64,000 nt of DNA from Symsagittifera roscoffensis (GCF_963678635.1 NC_087062.1:35614052-35678051), one strand, 5' to 3'; positions 33,660 to 44,044 are shown, numbered from the stretch's first letter. Notes: generated by a model from the letters alone, not told the origin. Program-made: numbers and translations.

Positions 33660-34780
33660 GTGTATGATAATCCTGAGTATGGGTTATAAAATGTGATGTA
33701 ACCAATTGTCTTTTCGGTATATCTGTCGTATTTATATATTACTTCAGTGGTTATAAATGGTGGTGGTAGTGATTGAGCTGTTATGTTTGGTGGATTTAAT
33801 GGGTAGGGATGTTGAGTAATGTTGTTTAATTTAACTGTGATTTCAAACTTTAATTGTAAACTGTTTTGTTGGAGTATTTGGATATTGTGATCACGGATAT
33901 CGTCGTGAATGTCTTGTCGGTATTGTAATCTATTAAGTGCCCAGTTGTGAAGGCGATTACTTTCTAGATGTTGTCCAAATAATGGTGGAGGGGCTGTAAA
34001 TGTATTCCAATCTAGTCTTAAAGGGATATTTGTTGATGATTGTTCTCGATATCTGGCGTCGAGATTATTTGGAAAATTTAAGTTAAAAGGTGGTGGTGAA
34101 ATCTGGCTTATTGATGGTGTTGATGGTAGTGATAATGTTTCTGGTAGTGATGAGGATGTTGTTGTATCCGTAGAAATATCTATTGGATCATTGACTAAAT
34201 TTAGTTCACCTTGTGTAAATGAATGTGTTGTCCAATATGGTAGTCGTGATGCCTGGTTTGGGGGGTTAAAGGGATTTTCACGTATTTGTTCAGATGTTGG
34301 TGTTGAACCTAAGTAATCTGATGGTAGGCTTGAGGTGCTACGTTGTGAAAGAAGCGTAGGGGTTTCTGGTAATATACCAATGGGGTTTTCTGGAGTGTTT
34401 TGTGATGGGGATTGAGGTATATCAAAATGAACTCGGGGAGTTTGAAAATTTCTGTTTCGTCGAGGATGTATAATTTGTCTATTTATTTCGACTGTATTTT
34501 GGTTTTGACTAGGATTTCTTATTCTACTTAATTCTTGTGGTAGTGTTGGGTATAAGTTATATGTTGGTTCGCTTAGAGGTGCTTGTCGTTGAACTGGTTC
34601 TAGTGGTTCTGATAAACGAGCGTGTCGTTCTTCAAAAGTGTATGGGTTATCTTGAAAGGAAATTCGTGTAGTTGTTTGAGGATTTTGGGTAGTTGAAGGT
34701 GTTGTTGGGTTATCTTGGGATGATGTCGGTGAAGACTGGCTTTGTGACTGTTGGGTAGCAATTTTTGATAGCTTTTTGGT
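33647..34780 (-). CDS. Element B 377-residue frame with no ATG
   Basis: A minus-strand frame is open for 377 codons between TAG (34781-34783) and TAA (33647-33649) and contains no ATG at all. The sequence is rich in Ser, Pro, Thr, Gln and Asn in the first two thirds. It then becomes more ordered (RLHNWALNRLQYRQDIHDDI, LKFEITVKLNNITQHPYPL) and ends YTCIF. The last 13 nt overlap the ATG of the envelope frame. Expression must use splicing onto an upstream ATG, frameshifting from the preceding membrane-protein frame, or a non-ATG start. The TAG at its head could supply a splice acceptor AG. The family is not recognised. Confidence 0.65.
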   Translation of the reverse strand, partial: TKKLSKIATQQSQSQSSPTSSQDNPTTPSTTQNPQTTTRISFQDNPYTFEERHARLSEPLEPVQRQAPLSEPTYNLYPTLPQELSRIRNPSQNQNTVEINRQIIHPRRNRNFQTPRVHFDIPQSPSQNTPENPIGILPETPTLLSQRSTSSLPSDYLGSTPTSEQIRENPFNPPNQASRLPYWTTHSFTQGELNLVNDPIDISTDTTTSSSLPETLSLPSTPSISQISPPPFNLNFPNNLDARYREQSSTNIPLRLDWNTFTAPPPLFGQHLESNRLHNWALNRLQYRQDIHDDIRDHNIQILQQNSLQLKFEITVKLNNITQHPYPLNPPNITAQSLPPPFITTEVIYKYDRYTEKTIGYITFYNPYSGLSYTCIF

Positions 34781-34788
34781 CTATTCTT

Positions 34789-34977
34789 TTAGTGAAAAAG
34801 TTTATGTTTATTATAGTATTCTTCTAAGAAAAGAATTAGGAGGATTGTTGCTAGAGCGAATATGATGATTGCTTTCTTTATACATTTGCATATGGTCAAA
34901 ATGAGGGATGATAGAAATGTTATGAAAATTACAAATAGTAGAAAAATATCAGTTCTACTGAAAATAGTTCGTATCAT
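34789..34977 (-). CDS. Element B small membrane protein 2 (62 residues)
   Basis: An ATG at 34975-34977 overlaps the stop of the preceding small frame as ATGA. The product has two strongly hydrophobic stretches (DIFLLFVIFITFLSSLILTI and AIIIFALATILLILFLEEYY) separated by a short Lys/Cys hinge, predicting a two-pass or hairpin membrane protein. Size and placement recall viroporin-like accessory proteins, but there is no specific match. It ends 8 nt upstream of the ATG-less frame. Confidence 0.55.
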   Translation of the reverse strand: MIRTIFSRTDIFLLFVIFITFLSSLILTICKCIKKAIIIFALATILLILFLEEYYNKHKLFH

Positions 34978-35204
34978 TTAGACAAGTTGTATAAATCGTA
35001 CCTGTGGATATAATCAAGGGTTTTTGAAAGATGGAGAAATAGTTCGAATATAGTGTAGAAAATTAAAAAAATATTACAAAAAATGATTAAGATTATTAGA
35101 AAAGGTTCAAGGATATCAAAAAGAAATATTATGAAAGTTTCAAGTATCGTAAAAAATTGTTTGAGGTTTGTGATAATTTTAGTGACTGTTTGATAGAAGA
35201 GCAT
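34974..35204 (-). CDS. Element B small membrane protein 1 (76 residues)
   Basis: An ATG at 35202-35204 opens a 76-codon frame dominated by Ile, Phe and Leu (TFIIFLFDILEPFLIILIIF and IFLIFYTIFELFLHL), with polar ends. This predicts one or two membrane passes. The stop overlaps the next ATG, a layout consistent with coupled translation. It is not recognised in any family. The strong AT bias here means a chance open frame cannot be fully excluded. Confidence 0.5.
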   Translation of the reverse strand: MLFYQTVTKIITNLKQFFTILETFIIFLFDILEPFLIILIIFCNIFLIFYTIFELFLHLSKTLDYIHRYDLYNLSK

Positions 35205-35797
35205 TTAAGAAATGACTTCGTGATCGAATATTTTTTGTTGTTTGGGGCAATTTTCAAGTGTGGTCGGATTATTTATTAGTTTTTTGACAAGTGGGTTGAG
35301 TTTTGTAAAAAATTGTTGGGGGCAATTTTTATGCTGACCGGGAGGTCTTCTTTGTCTTTGTTTTCATTTGTCAAATGATCTGGGGTATTTTTGAGATTTT
35401 TATACTTTAGGCTAAATAAAATGGTCGTTCTTTTACTTTAGGCTAATTTAACATATTTGTTTGGGGGATATTTGAGGTCTGAGTTGGGGAAATATTGTTG
35501 ATCTTTGGTTTATTAGATAAGGGAGGGTTATGATATTATGGTGATATTTATTTTAGTTGTCAAGTTGGAGTGGTTTGCTTATTTTTGACCTGGAGGTCGT
35601 AAAGTTATAGTTATAGATATGTCTGGAGTTTAATATCGTTCGTCTAGTTGGTTTGTGTTAGAGTTAGAGAAGGTGACGGATTGGATGAATCCTATTGGCT
35701 AATTATGAACTAGAATCGCTGCGTGTTTGTCAGCATGTTATTTTGAAAAATGAAAGTGTAAAATGTTTCAGAGGTGCAAAGATTATTAAATGTAGAA
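35205..35797. other. Spacer between pol and the 3' gene block of element B
   Basis: About 590 nt without a long frame. Short direct repeats occur, for example a TTAGGCTAA-containing word near 35408 and 35440 and GGGGCAATTTT words near 35250 and 35320. It may hold splice sites or a promoter for the downstream genes; nothing specific was seen. Confidence 0.35.
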
Positions 35798-38700
35798 TTA
35801 AAGTTGTTTTTGAAATTCAACTTTCTTTAATATTTTAGATTGTGGGATGAATAATTTATAATTTTTCGGTGGTTGATTTCTAAGTCGTGAAGACTCTCTA
35901 TGTTCTGATTTGTCGATTTGTTCTTGGGGTATTATTTGTTCTGTCATTTTTCTATTTTTTCTTTCTTTTTGAGAGGTATTTTGATCTAGATTTTTTGTAT
36001 TGTTTTTTGTGGTGGTTGATTTTGTATTTTGATTTCCGAGGTGAATATCATTTTGTTCCTTTGTTGTATATTCCGTATGTGGGTCATTTTGAATAACTTT
36101 TAAACCTGTAAAAGAATATAATTGAGTTAGTTCGCGAAGTGCGTATTCTTTTGGATAATAAGGTAATAGGTTATTTTGGTGTTGAACGATTTCTTTTTTG
36201 TCTGAGTCGGTGATTTTATATGTGACATCAGTGGGTTTTGCAATTATTTGGTATGGTCCTTTACGAAGGGGTTGTAACTTTTTTGAAATTCCTTTTTGAG
36301 TATTAAAATTGGGTATTAAAACAAATGCTCCAATTTTTAAATCGGAGGCTGGTGTAAAGCGTGAATTTATTTGTTCATTAATATTTTGCCTTTGTAACAA
36401 CTTTTTTGTTACTTTTTGATAAATTTCATTGTGTTTTTTATCTCTATTTAAAATCCATTCGGTGTGTGTACCGGAGGCTAATTTAAGAATTTGTGGGTGA
36501 TGAAAATGATCTTCATCGTGTGTATGTAATGGTAGGTTATAACAAATTGAGTCTTTATTTGGTTGACAATAACCTTGTGCGTTTTTATGAGAGTTTGCTG
36601 TAAACATTATTGGTTTGCGTGGCTTTTGGTTAAAAACCATTTCATATGGTGACATTCCTAAAGTTGTCGTGATTTGTGAATTATATGCTAAGGGAAATAG
36701 TTTTACTTCTGCTGACCATTCGGTATATCTTGTATCATTTCCATTTATGATACATCTGAGATATTCTTGTAATGAACGGTTCATACCTTCGACTAAGCCG
36801 TTTCTCCAAGGAGCGTGAGATGTACGTGGTTTGTGTTTAATGTTATATAAATGACATAGTGTGATGATTTCATTATTTATGAATTCTGTACCGTTGTCTG
36901 TAACTAAAATTTCTGGTAGTCCGATTTTTGCTATCCAGTGTTCATAAAGCGTTGTGTAAGCATAATAAGCGTTACAATGTGGTACTGGGTTAAGTGCTAC
37001 ATAATGTGTAAATGCGTCAACAATTACCATAATGTAGGAGTTTCCTTCGGATGAGGGTGAAATTGGTCCTTTGGTATCAAATGAGATACGATGATTAAAG
37101 TACAAACTTTGTCCTTTAAAATCTTGTTTTTGTGCTATTTGTTTTTGATTTGGGTAAGGTTTATTCAGTTGACATACTATACAATCATTGCATAGTACTT
37201 TTATCCAAATTGGTGCATTTGGGAAATAAAAGTTTTGTATAAAATTTGAATATGTTTTCTCTGATCCAGAGTGTCCTTCAATATTTTGTGTATGTGAAAT
37301 ATTAAAAGCTATGAGAATCATACTTAAAGGGAGACAGGGAACTGTAGATTCATTTAGTTTGTATTCTAGAAGGTCTGTGTTTTCGTTAATTGTTGTATTA
37401 TTGAATTTTGGAAAATATCGGAGGAGTGTTTTGTTTCCTAGAATAGTTGAATCTGCTTTGATAGGTTTAGTTTTATATTTGTGCCATGATTTCAGTTGTC
37501 GAATTACTGGGTCAAGGTTTTGATATTGTTTCAGTGTTGAAATTGTAATTGTTTCTGTTGGGGGGAGAAAAATGTTTTCAATTTCTAATTTAGATAAGGG
37601 TATTGTATCAAGTGGGTCATGGAGGTCAAAAACTTGATTTATTGTGTATTTTGAATCGTTTGTTTGTGGTCCTGATAAGTTTATTTTATCAGTTAAATTT
37701 TCTTTTTCAATTAGTGGAAAATGGTCTTTTTTAGGCGGGTGTTGTTTTATTCTTTTTTGTTGGGTGTTATTTTTTATCCATTGTGAATATGGGATTGGCT
37801 TAAAAGTTGATGTTCCAAGTAGATCAACTTCATAGTGATTATTTTGACAATCTAAATAAAGTGGGAAATGTTGTAAATTATTTATTTGTGATTGTTCAAC
37901 GTCAGTTTTTACTGCATATTTGCTTTCCAATCGGGGTGATGTTTCATTTTCTGCAAGGTAGAATTTTATATTTTTGGGTATTTCAACTGTGGTTTTACGT
38001 GTAAGTAATTCAGGTGGCGTATTTCGACTTAAGATGTCTGGTAATGCAAGATTTTTTCCTGCGGTCCAAACTATATGTAAGTTTGGGAATTTCATTAAAA
38101 TTAGTTGAAATCTATAAACTCGGTGGTTTGGATTAGACTTTTGTGTAAAAAGAAAGATGATTGGTTTATGGTCTGTGAATAGAACTGTGGGATGTTTTGA
38201 TCCAAGTATCAGAAATTCATATTCTGTTAGTGTATATATTATGGCTGTACATTCTCTCATTAGAGTTGAGAGTCGTAGCTCTGCTTGAGTGAATAATCGA
38301 GAATTTGCTGATATGAGGTTCATTTTATTTGTACCATTATGTGATTGTAATAATGCTGCGCCGATGCCAAAGTTCGAAGCATCGCACATTGCATAAAATG
38401 GTTGATTTGAACCTGGAATTGTGTTTGAAATTTGTTCAGTTAGAAGTTTTTTAATTTCTTCAAATTGTGCTTGATGTTCTGTATTCCATTCAAAATTATT
38501 TTGTTGTCTAAGTATATTATAGAATGGTCGTAGATATAATTGCATTTTATAAACATATTTGCTTAAAAAGTTTAACATTCCAAGGAATTCTTGGATTTTC
38601 TTTTTATTTGTTGGTGGTTGGAGTTTTTGAATAGCGTCTATACGTGATTTCAATGGAGTGATTGTTTTTCTTTCTATATTATGTCCTAAGAATTTAACTC

Positions 38701-39763
38701 TTGTCAAAAAGAAGTGTGATTTATCGGGGGCGGCCTTCAGATTTTCGTTATGAAGTATTTGGTGATATTGTTCTAAAACATTGAACATTTCCTCTTTTGT
38801 CTGTGATTGCATAAAAACATCGTCTAAATAGGTGATTGCGTTTTTCTTGAGTATTAGTGGTCGAAAAATTTTGCTCATAAAAGCTGAAAATGCTGCTGGT
38901 CCTATGGATATTCCATAGAATAAGCGGTTGAATTCGTATTGTTGGTTTCCAATAACAAATTGTGTTAAACGTCGTGATTGTTCATCTAATGGCATTTGGT
39001 TATATGCACTGTTCATATCGGCGGTGGTAAAGTATTTTCCGTTTATTTTTGTTAAAATAACTTGTATTGATTCAATGGGCCAATTACACTTTGATTCATC
39101 TATGAGTGAGTTGAGGTATCTAGCATCGAGAACAATTTTTAATGATTCTCCTTTGGCTAGAATGATAACAGGGTTGATAAATGTGTTGCCTTTTGGTTGT
39201 TCTTCTTTGTTTACTGGTGATATAATGTTGTATTGTTCTAAAATGTCGAGTAATCTGTTCACTTTATCGTGTAAGTGAATTGGTACTTTACTTGCTCTCT
39301 GTTTTTTGAAAACTGCGTCTGGTTTTAATGGGAGATGTAGTGATGAGCTGATTTTGCCAACATCAAATTTGGATGTTGCATAGACTGATGAATATTTAAT
39401 TAGCTGTTTGGCTAGTTTTTCAAATTCGTCTTGTGTTATTTGTGAATGTTGGAAATTAAACATTGTTAAAAATTTCTGTTGATTCTCTGTGTAGTTACTT
39501 ATGTTGAATGTAGGTTTGAAATATGGGGTTTTTGTGAAATAATCCGTATTTTTGTTTTCGTTACTTATTATATTATTTATAGATAGTTCTTCATTAAGGA
39601 TTTTGGATTGGCAAATATCTAGTAATTGGAGTATATTATTTACACGATATGCTTTTTCGTGTATTGGTGATATTGTAGCGTTGGTTTTGCAGTAGCCTAA
39701 AAGTCCTAAAGGTAATGTTACTTGGTAAGGTGTATTGTTGTATACATGTAAGGAAATAATATC
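35798..39763 (-). CDS. pol: Element B pol: RT, RNase H, integrase
   Basis: The frame continues from the protease segment after the TAA at 39764-39766; its first internal ATG is at 39461-39463. Reverse transcriptase shows KIVLDARYLNSLI, FTTADMNSAYNQMPL and the active site ITYLDDVFMQS (YLDD). RNase H has AMCDASNFGIGAALLQ, RECTAIIYTLTEYEF and LFTDHKPIIF. Integrase has His-His-Cys-Cys residues (HTQNIEGHSG, CNDCIVC) and the catalytic triad in ISFDTKGP, VTDNGTEF and NGLVEGMNRS. A GPY/F module (PLRKGPYQIIAKP) follows. The 1221 codons from that ATG are intact. The order places B in the Ty3/gypsy group. Expression would need passage of the upstream stop or an internal start. Confidence 0.9.
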   Translation of the reverse strand, partial: DIISLHVYNNTPYQVTLPLGLLGYCKTNATISPIHEKAYRVNNILQLLDICQSKILNEELSINNIISNENKNTDYFTKTPYFKPTFNISNYTENQQKFLTMFNFQHSQITQDEFEKLAKQLIKYSSVYATSKFDVGKISSSLHLPLKPDAVFKKQRASKVPIHLHDKVNRLLDILEQYNIISPVNKEEQPKGNTFINPVIILAKGESLKIVLDARYLNSLIDESKCNWPIESIQVILTKINGKYFTTADMNSAYNQMPLDEQSRRLTQFVIGNQQYEFNRLFYGISIGPAAFSAFMSKIFRPLILKKNAITYLDDVFMQSQTKEEMFNVLEQYHQILHNENLKAAPDKSHFFLTRVKFLGHNIERKTITPLKSRIDAIQKLQPPTNKKKIQEFLGMLNFLSKYVYKMQLYLRPFYNILRQQNNFEWNTEHQAQFEEIKKLLTEQISNTIPGSNQPFYAMCDASNFGIGAALLQSHNGTNKMNLISANSRLFTQAELRLSTLMRECTAIIYTLTEYEFLILGSKHPTVLFTDHKPIIFLFTQKSNPNHRVYRFQLILMKFPNLHIVWTAGKNLALPDILSRNTPPELLTRKTTVEIPKNIKFYLAENETSPRLESKYAVKTDVEQSQINNLQHFPLYLDCQNNHYEVDLLGTSTFKPIPYSQWIKNNTQQKRIKQHPPKKDHFPLIEKENLTDKINLSGPQTNDSKYTINQVFDLHDPLDTIPLSKLEIENIFLPPTETITISTLKQYQNLDPVIRQLKSWHKYKTKPIKADSTILGNKTLLRYFPKFNNTTINENTDLLEYKLNESTVPCLPLSMILIAFNISHTQNIEGHSGSEKTYSNFIQNFYFPNAPIWIKVLCNDCIVCQLNKPYPNQKQIAQKQDFKGQSLYFNHRISFDTKGPISPSSEGNSYIMVIVDAFTHYVALNPVPHCNAYYAYTTLYEHWIAKIGLPEILVTDNGTEFINNEIITLCHLYNIKHKPRTSHAPWRNGLVEGMNRSLQEYLRCIINGNDTRYTEWSAEVKLFPLAYNSQITTTLGMSPYEMVFNQKPRKPIMFTANSHKNAQGYCQPNKDSICYNLPLHTHDEDHFHHPQILKLASGTHTEWILNRDKKHNEIYQKVTKKLLQRQNINEQINSRFTPASDLKIGAFVLIPNFNTQKGISKKLQPLRKGPYQIIAKPTDVTYKITDSDKKEIVQHQNNLLPYYPKEYALRELTQLYSFTGLKVIQNDPHTEYTTKEQNDIHLGNQNTKSTTTKNNTKNLDQNTSQKERKNRKMTEQIIPQEQIDKSEHRESSRLRNQPPKNYKLFIPQSKILKKVEFQKQL

Positions 39764-41662
39764 TTAATTCGAGTTTTTCAAATATTTTATTGATGAGATT
39801 GTGATTTTGAAAAACTTATGAATAGGTTTGAATTCAAAATCTGACATATAAAATTTTTGTTTGTTTTGTTTTTTATCATATTGGTGAACTTGTTTGATTG
39901 AAAAATTATAGATGTTTCCTGATAGTGGTTTCAAGTGTTTTCTTTGTTGGTTATATATTGGGTAAAATTTTGAAAAGAATGGTGGTTGTTTATTTAATCT
40001 TTGAAAAAATGTTAGGGATGTGTCTTTTGTTTTTGTATATTTATCTTTGATTAATATTTTACTATTCAAGATGTTGATTGTTGGTATATATTTAGAGATA
40101 AATGGTATTCCAATGATATTGTGTTTAAAATCAGTGATATGGAATATTTGTTTAAATGGTTTGGTTAAAATTTTGTTTTGCTCCATTGTTCTTGTGGGGA
40201 GAAGAAATAATTGAATTTTTCCGTAGTTTATTAATGTTGATCCTTGTGCTGTTGCTAGTTTGCTGGAGGTTTCAAGAGGTGTTAGCTTTGGGTGTAAGGT
40301 TTTTATTTCATTCCATGTGGGAATGTTTATTATATTTGATTCTGCTCCTGAATCAATTAAAAAATCAATTTCAAGATCTGGTGGTTGAAATTCTTTGCTT
40401 CTTGGACTTTCTAAAAGAAATGGTATTGTCCAAATTTTTTCTTTGGGTTGTTCTTTTTGTATGTTTTGATAGATGTGATTTGTATTCAAGCATTTTGTTT
40501 TTTCGTTCTCATTGGGGTGATTTGTAGTGTTAATTTCATTAGTTTTTTGTGTCGTCGGTGTGGAATGGATGGGTTTAATATAATAATTGTGAAGGAGTTC
40601 TGATTGATTCTCATATATGTGTGATGAAAAAGGTTGTTCATATATAACAGGTTCATAGTCATTTTCGACTTTTATCATATTGATGGAGAGAGTGTTTTCT
40701 GCATCGCTTTCTGAATCTGATGATCCACAGTTTATTTGATTGAGTTGTAACGTATCAGTTACTGTGTCATCAATACCTGGAGGGTCTGATGTTGTTTCTG
40801 GATTTGATTGTACTTGATTTATATTCCTTTGGTGTTTAGGTGTACTACTTCTATGGCGATTATTAGAATTATTATAATGGTTATTATTCCTGTGTGGTGA
40901 TTGGGAATAATTTCTATAACGATTATTATAACTTGAGTGTCAATTTTGTGAATTATTTCGCGATCTGTTTTGGTAATTATTGTTTGGTCTGTTATAGTTC
41001 GATCTATTATATGAATTATTCCTTGATTGATTGTTCGGGTAATTCTGGTTTCGGTTGTTTGAATAACTTCTATTCCGATTATTGGAGTAGTTTCTATTCC
41101 TATTGTATGATGAATTTCATGATTGGTTGTTTGGATAGTAATTATTTCTTGATTGGGAACTAGATCTAGAAACAAATCGTTGTGTATTTGAATTTGATCT
41201 GGAGTAGTTATTTCGACTATTTGGTCTATTGTAGTAATTTTGTGATGAATTTTGCGTGTTTCTTCGTTCTGGTGATCTTCCTCTATAACTTGAGTTATAT
41301 GGTGATTGATTTCTTGTATAATTTGTATTGTTCGGGAGTGGTTTTCCTGAACTATTGTTGCTGTAGACAGTTTTGTTCGGTAGATTTTGATCTTGTTTCA
41401 TGTATTGATAGAATGATTTATTTGGTTCTTTATATTTTTGAGGTTTATTTTGATTGTCTTGCTGTTTTTGTCTACATTCAGAAATACTATGTCCGTATCG
41501 TCGGCAATAATTACACCATTTTTTGAAAGATGGTTTGCCTTTAAAGTTTGGGTGTTTTTCGTAAATATTGAGTATTTCAGTGATTTTTTCAACGAGGTCT
41601 GTATCTGATTCCTGTATATTGTTTATATTTGTGGAAGCTGTTTCAATTCTGTTAACGTATTG
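39764..41662 (-). CDS. Element B nucleocapsid and protease segment with two TGA
   Basis: The gag frame continues here after the TAA at 41663. A CCHC zinc knuckle, CNYCRRYGHSISEC, is followed by a long Asn/Ser/Tyr/Arg-rich tract that probably binds RNA. TGA codons interrupt at 41117-41119 and 40940-40942; the tract's repeats suggest Arg stood there. The protease follows, with FLIDSGAESNIINI as active site and HNIIGIPFISKY as the second hydrophobic block. The segment ends with TAA at 39764-39766, directly before the polymerase part. There is no frameshift anywhere, so all pieces are in one frame with gag and pol. Confidence 0.8.
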
Positions 41663-42637
41663 TTATTTCAGATTTTCCGTTTCTTCGAGTTTCATCGTGA
41701 TTTCTGCTTGTTCTAGTTTGTCTACTAGTTTTCGAAAATCTAAATCGGGTTCTCGAATTGAAGAAGGATGGAATGCTCTCTTTTTTATTGCTATTTTTCT
41801 TAATTGCGGTGTTAAGGTCATCATTAAGATTTCTGTCATCTTTGTGTTTTTATAGTCATGTGTATTTAATGAATATGCTTTTCGAACTAGTGTTTCGATT
41901 CGTACTGCTAATTGCTTGATGGTTTCGTTTGGTAATCTGCGAATTTCATTACATAAAACTCTTTGTTGTTGTTTGTTTCTTTCGGAGTCAAACATTTTTG
42001 AAAATTCTTGTGTAAACCTTTTCCAATTTGATTTTATTTCTATAGGCAATACTGAAAACCATTTTTGGGCTGCGCCATCTAAAGTTGTTTTTATCAACGC
42101 TGTGCGTCGATGTATCCAGTTTTGATGTAGTGGCGTATTAATTGGTTCGGGTCCTATATTTAAAATTAAATTTGCTGTTACTGCATTTAAATAGTCTTCT
42201 ACAGAATATTCAGGGTCTGTTCCTGTGAATACCATTAAAGGTTTATTTGATGTTATTGATGATCCACCCATAAGGTATGGATTCATTGTCATTTGTAATG
42301 ATTCTGCTGCATTTGGCATTTGAGAAAAATTTGAAAGTTGATTTCTTGTTATTTCGTGTTGTTGAAGATAATATGGGAGTGGTATTTCATTTTGCATTTG
42401 TGTTGGTTGGTACGAGTTTGCAATCATTGGGTTTTGTTGCTGAATTGGTTGAAAAGATTGTGTATTAATTGGGTTTTGTTGCTGAATTGGTTGTTGATTT
42501 TGTGTATCTATTGGTTGTGGAGAAAAAATTCTATGATATGTATGTGGTTTCTGTATTCCTTGTCCACGATATTCTTGATTATAGGGTGCAAATATATCTG
42601 GTTGTAAGAAATCATCATCTGAGGATAAGTAATCCAT
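41663..42637 (-). CDS. gag: Element B gag (capsid part)
   Basis: An ATG at 42635-42637 opens 324 codons ending in TAA. A Gln/Pro-rich N-terminus (about 110 residues) precedes a Ty3-type capsid fold, recognisable from TTLDGAAQKWFSVLP, SNWKRFTQEFSKMF and ETIKQLAVRIETLVRKAY. The family is the retrotransposon gag capsid. The stop separates capsid from the zinc knuckle, which lies further on in the same frame. The start lies 45 nt after the end of ORF2. The product would assemble the particle. Confidence 0.85.
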   Translation of the reverse strand: MDYLSSDDDFLQPDIFAPYNQEYRGQGIQKPHTYHRIFSPQPIDTQNQQPIQQQNPINTQSFQPIQQQNPMIANSYQPTQMQNEIPLPYYLQQHEITRNQLSNFSQMPNAAESLQMTMNPYLMGGSSITSNKPLMVFTGTDPEYSVEDYLNAVTANLILNIGPEPINTPLHQNWIHRRTALIKTTLDGAAQKWFSVLPIEIKSNWKRFTQEFSKMFDSERNKQQQRVLCNEIRRLPNETIKQLAVRIETLVRKAYSLNTHDYKNTKMTEILMMTLTPQLRKIAIKKRAFHPSSIREPDLDFRKLVDKLEQAEITMKLEETENLK

Positions 42638-42682
42638 TTGATAAGATGTTTGTTTTTTATTTTTATTTTGTTGAAAAAATGG

Positions 42683-44044
42683 TTAGTTTTCACTACGATC
42701 CTGTGGAGGATGTAAATTTGTTTGGAAATTTACTGAATTAGATGGTGCCATTGAGTTATCCCAGTTTCGAGATCTTGTATAATTACTAAAATTTTTTCGT
42801 GGTTGATAATTTGTTTTTGATGGATGTGTATAATTATAATTATGGTCTGCAAAATTGTTTCTAGTGAACGTTTTGCGTGTTTTTGGCGGTATTGTCATGG
42901 GTCTGTATGTTTGGTAATCCATGTGTGAATATTTTGGGGCAACCGAAGGTTTAACGGTTGATTGTAAGGTTACCTGTGTTTGTGAAGGGTTTGTATTTCT
43001 TGGTGTTGTTAAGTTTGGACGTATTGGTGAAATACTTTGTTGTGTAGTTGTTGTGTGTACGATTTCTTCATTTATGAAGTGTGATGGTGTCTGGATATCT
43101 TGTTGAGTAAGATTCCTAGTTCCATTGAGATTTTCCTTGTGTATGACTGTAGAGTTTAAACTATTATTTTGCATATCGGGTAAAAATGTATTATAGTTTA
43201 ATGGTGTTGCATCAATGGTTAATGGTATTACTCTTACATAATCTCTTACATAAGATATCGTACTTATTGCTTGAATTGAGATTGATTGCGGGAAGTTTAT
43301 GAATGCGGGATGAGACCATTCGGGGTCCCAAACATAATCTGATTGTTCTGTGATGGCAGTATCATCGTTTGAGTTTTGGGGTCTAAAATTTTTTCTTGCT
43401 TGTGAAATTAAATCAATATTATGTGTGAAGTAATCTATTATGAACCATGCCAAAATTTTTTGTAAGTCGTGTTTTGTATGTTGGGAAACTTCATCTTTCG
43501 TGAAATTTTCTTTAATTATATTTAGAAAACTAGAGAGTAGTGTGATTTCATGTCGTACTCTTATATGTTTAGATGTTTCTGTCGGTGAGACATTTGGTAT
43601 CTGGATTTCGTTTTCTAATATCGATATATAACTATATATTATCGCAAAAACTTCATTGGTGAATATGGAGTTTGCTCTTTGTGAGTTATGATATTGGATG
43701 CTTTTTATATATTCTGAGAATACTTTTGAAAATTCTAAATCAAGGTCGTCTGTTTGAATTATATATTTATTGTGATTCTGATTTGGTGAGTTGAATTCTA
43801 TGGAGTAGATTCCGTATTGTTGTGTTAGGTTACATATATCTTTTAGATAGTGATCGATAATTTGTCTTTTGATTTTTACATCTGGGAACTCTGTTTTACA
43901 TGGACTGATTCCGGGTTCAAACAAATTTAAGAGTAAATTTTTGCAAAATATATGCTGTCCTCTATCAGTGGTTGCATCTACTATAAAGGGGAAGATATCA
44001 TCATCATCTGGACTTTCTTCACCTGGGGTGTGCGTTGAGCTCAT
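42683..44044 (-). CDS. Element B ORF2, unknown protein before gag
   Basis: An intact 453-codon frame with ATG at 44042-44044 overlaps the end of ORF1 by 26 nt. The first 50 residues are acidic. A mainly helical middle follows (for example FAIIYSYISILENEI and HDLQKILAWFIIDYF). The C-terminal 150 residues are Thr/Asn/Gln-rich and then basic-aromatic (RKTFTRNNFADHNYNYTH), like a nucleic-acid-binding tail. No family was recognised. Its place before gag and its basic tail would suit an additional structural protein, but that is inference. Confidence 0.7.
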   Translation of the reverse strand: MSSTHTPGEESPDDDDIFPFIVDATTDRGQHIFCKNLLLNLFEPGISPCKTEFPDVKIKRQIIDHYLKDICNLTQQYGIYSIEFNSPNQNHNKYIIQTDDLDLEFSKVFSEYIKSIQYHNSQRANSIFTNEVFAIIYSYISILENEIQIPNVSPTETSKHIRVRHEITLLSSFLNIIKENFTKDEVSQHTKHDLQKILAWFIIDYFTHNIDLISQARKNFRPQNSNDDTAITEQSDYVWDPEWSHPAFINFPQSISIQAISTISYVRDYVRVIPLTIDATPLNYNTFLPDMQNNSLNSTVIHKENLNGTRNLTQQDIQTPSHFINEEIVHTTTTQQSISPIRPNLTTPRNTNPSQTQVTLQSTVKPSVAPKYSHMDYQTYRPMTIPPKTRKTFTRNNFADHNYNYTHPSKTNYQPRKNFSNYTRSRNWDNSMAPSNSVNFQTNLHPPQDRSEN

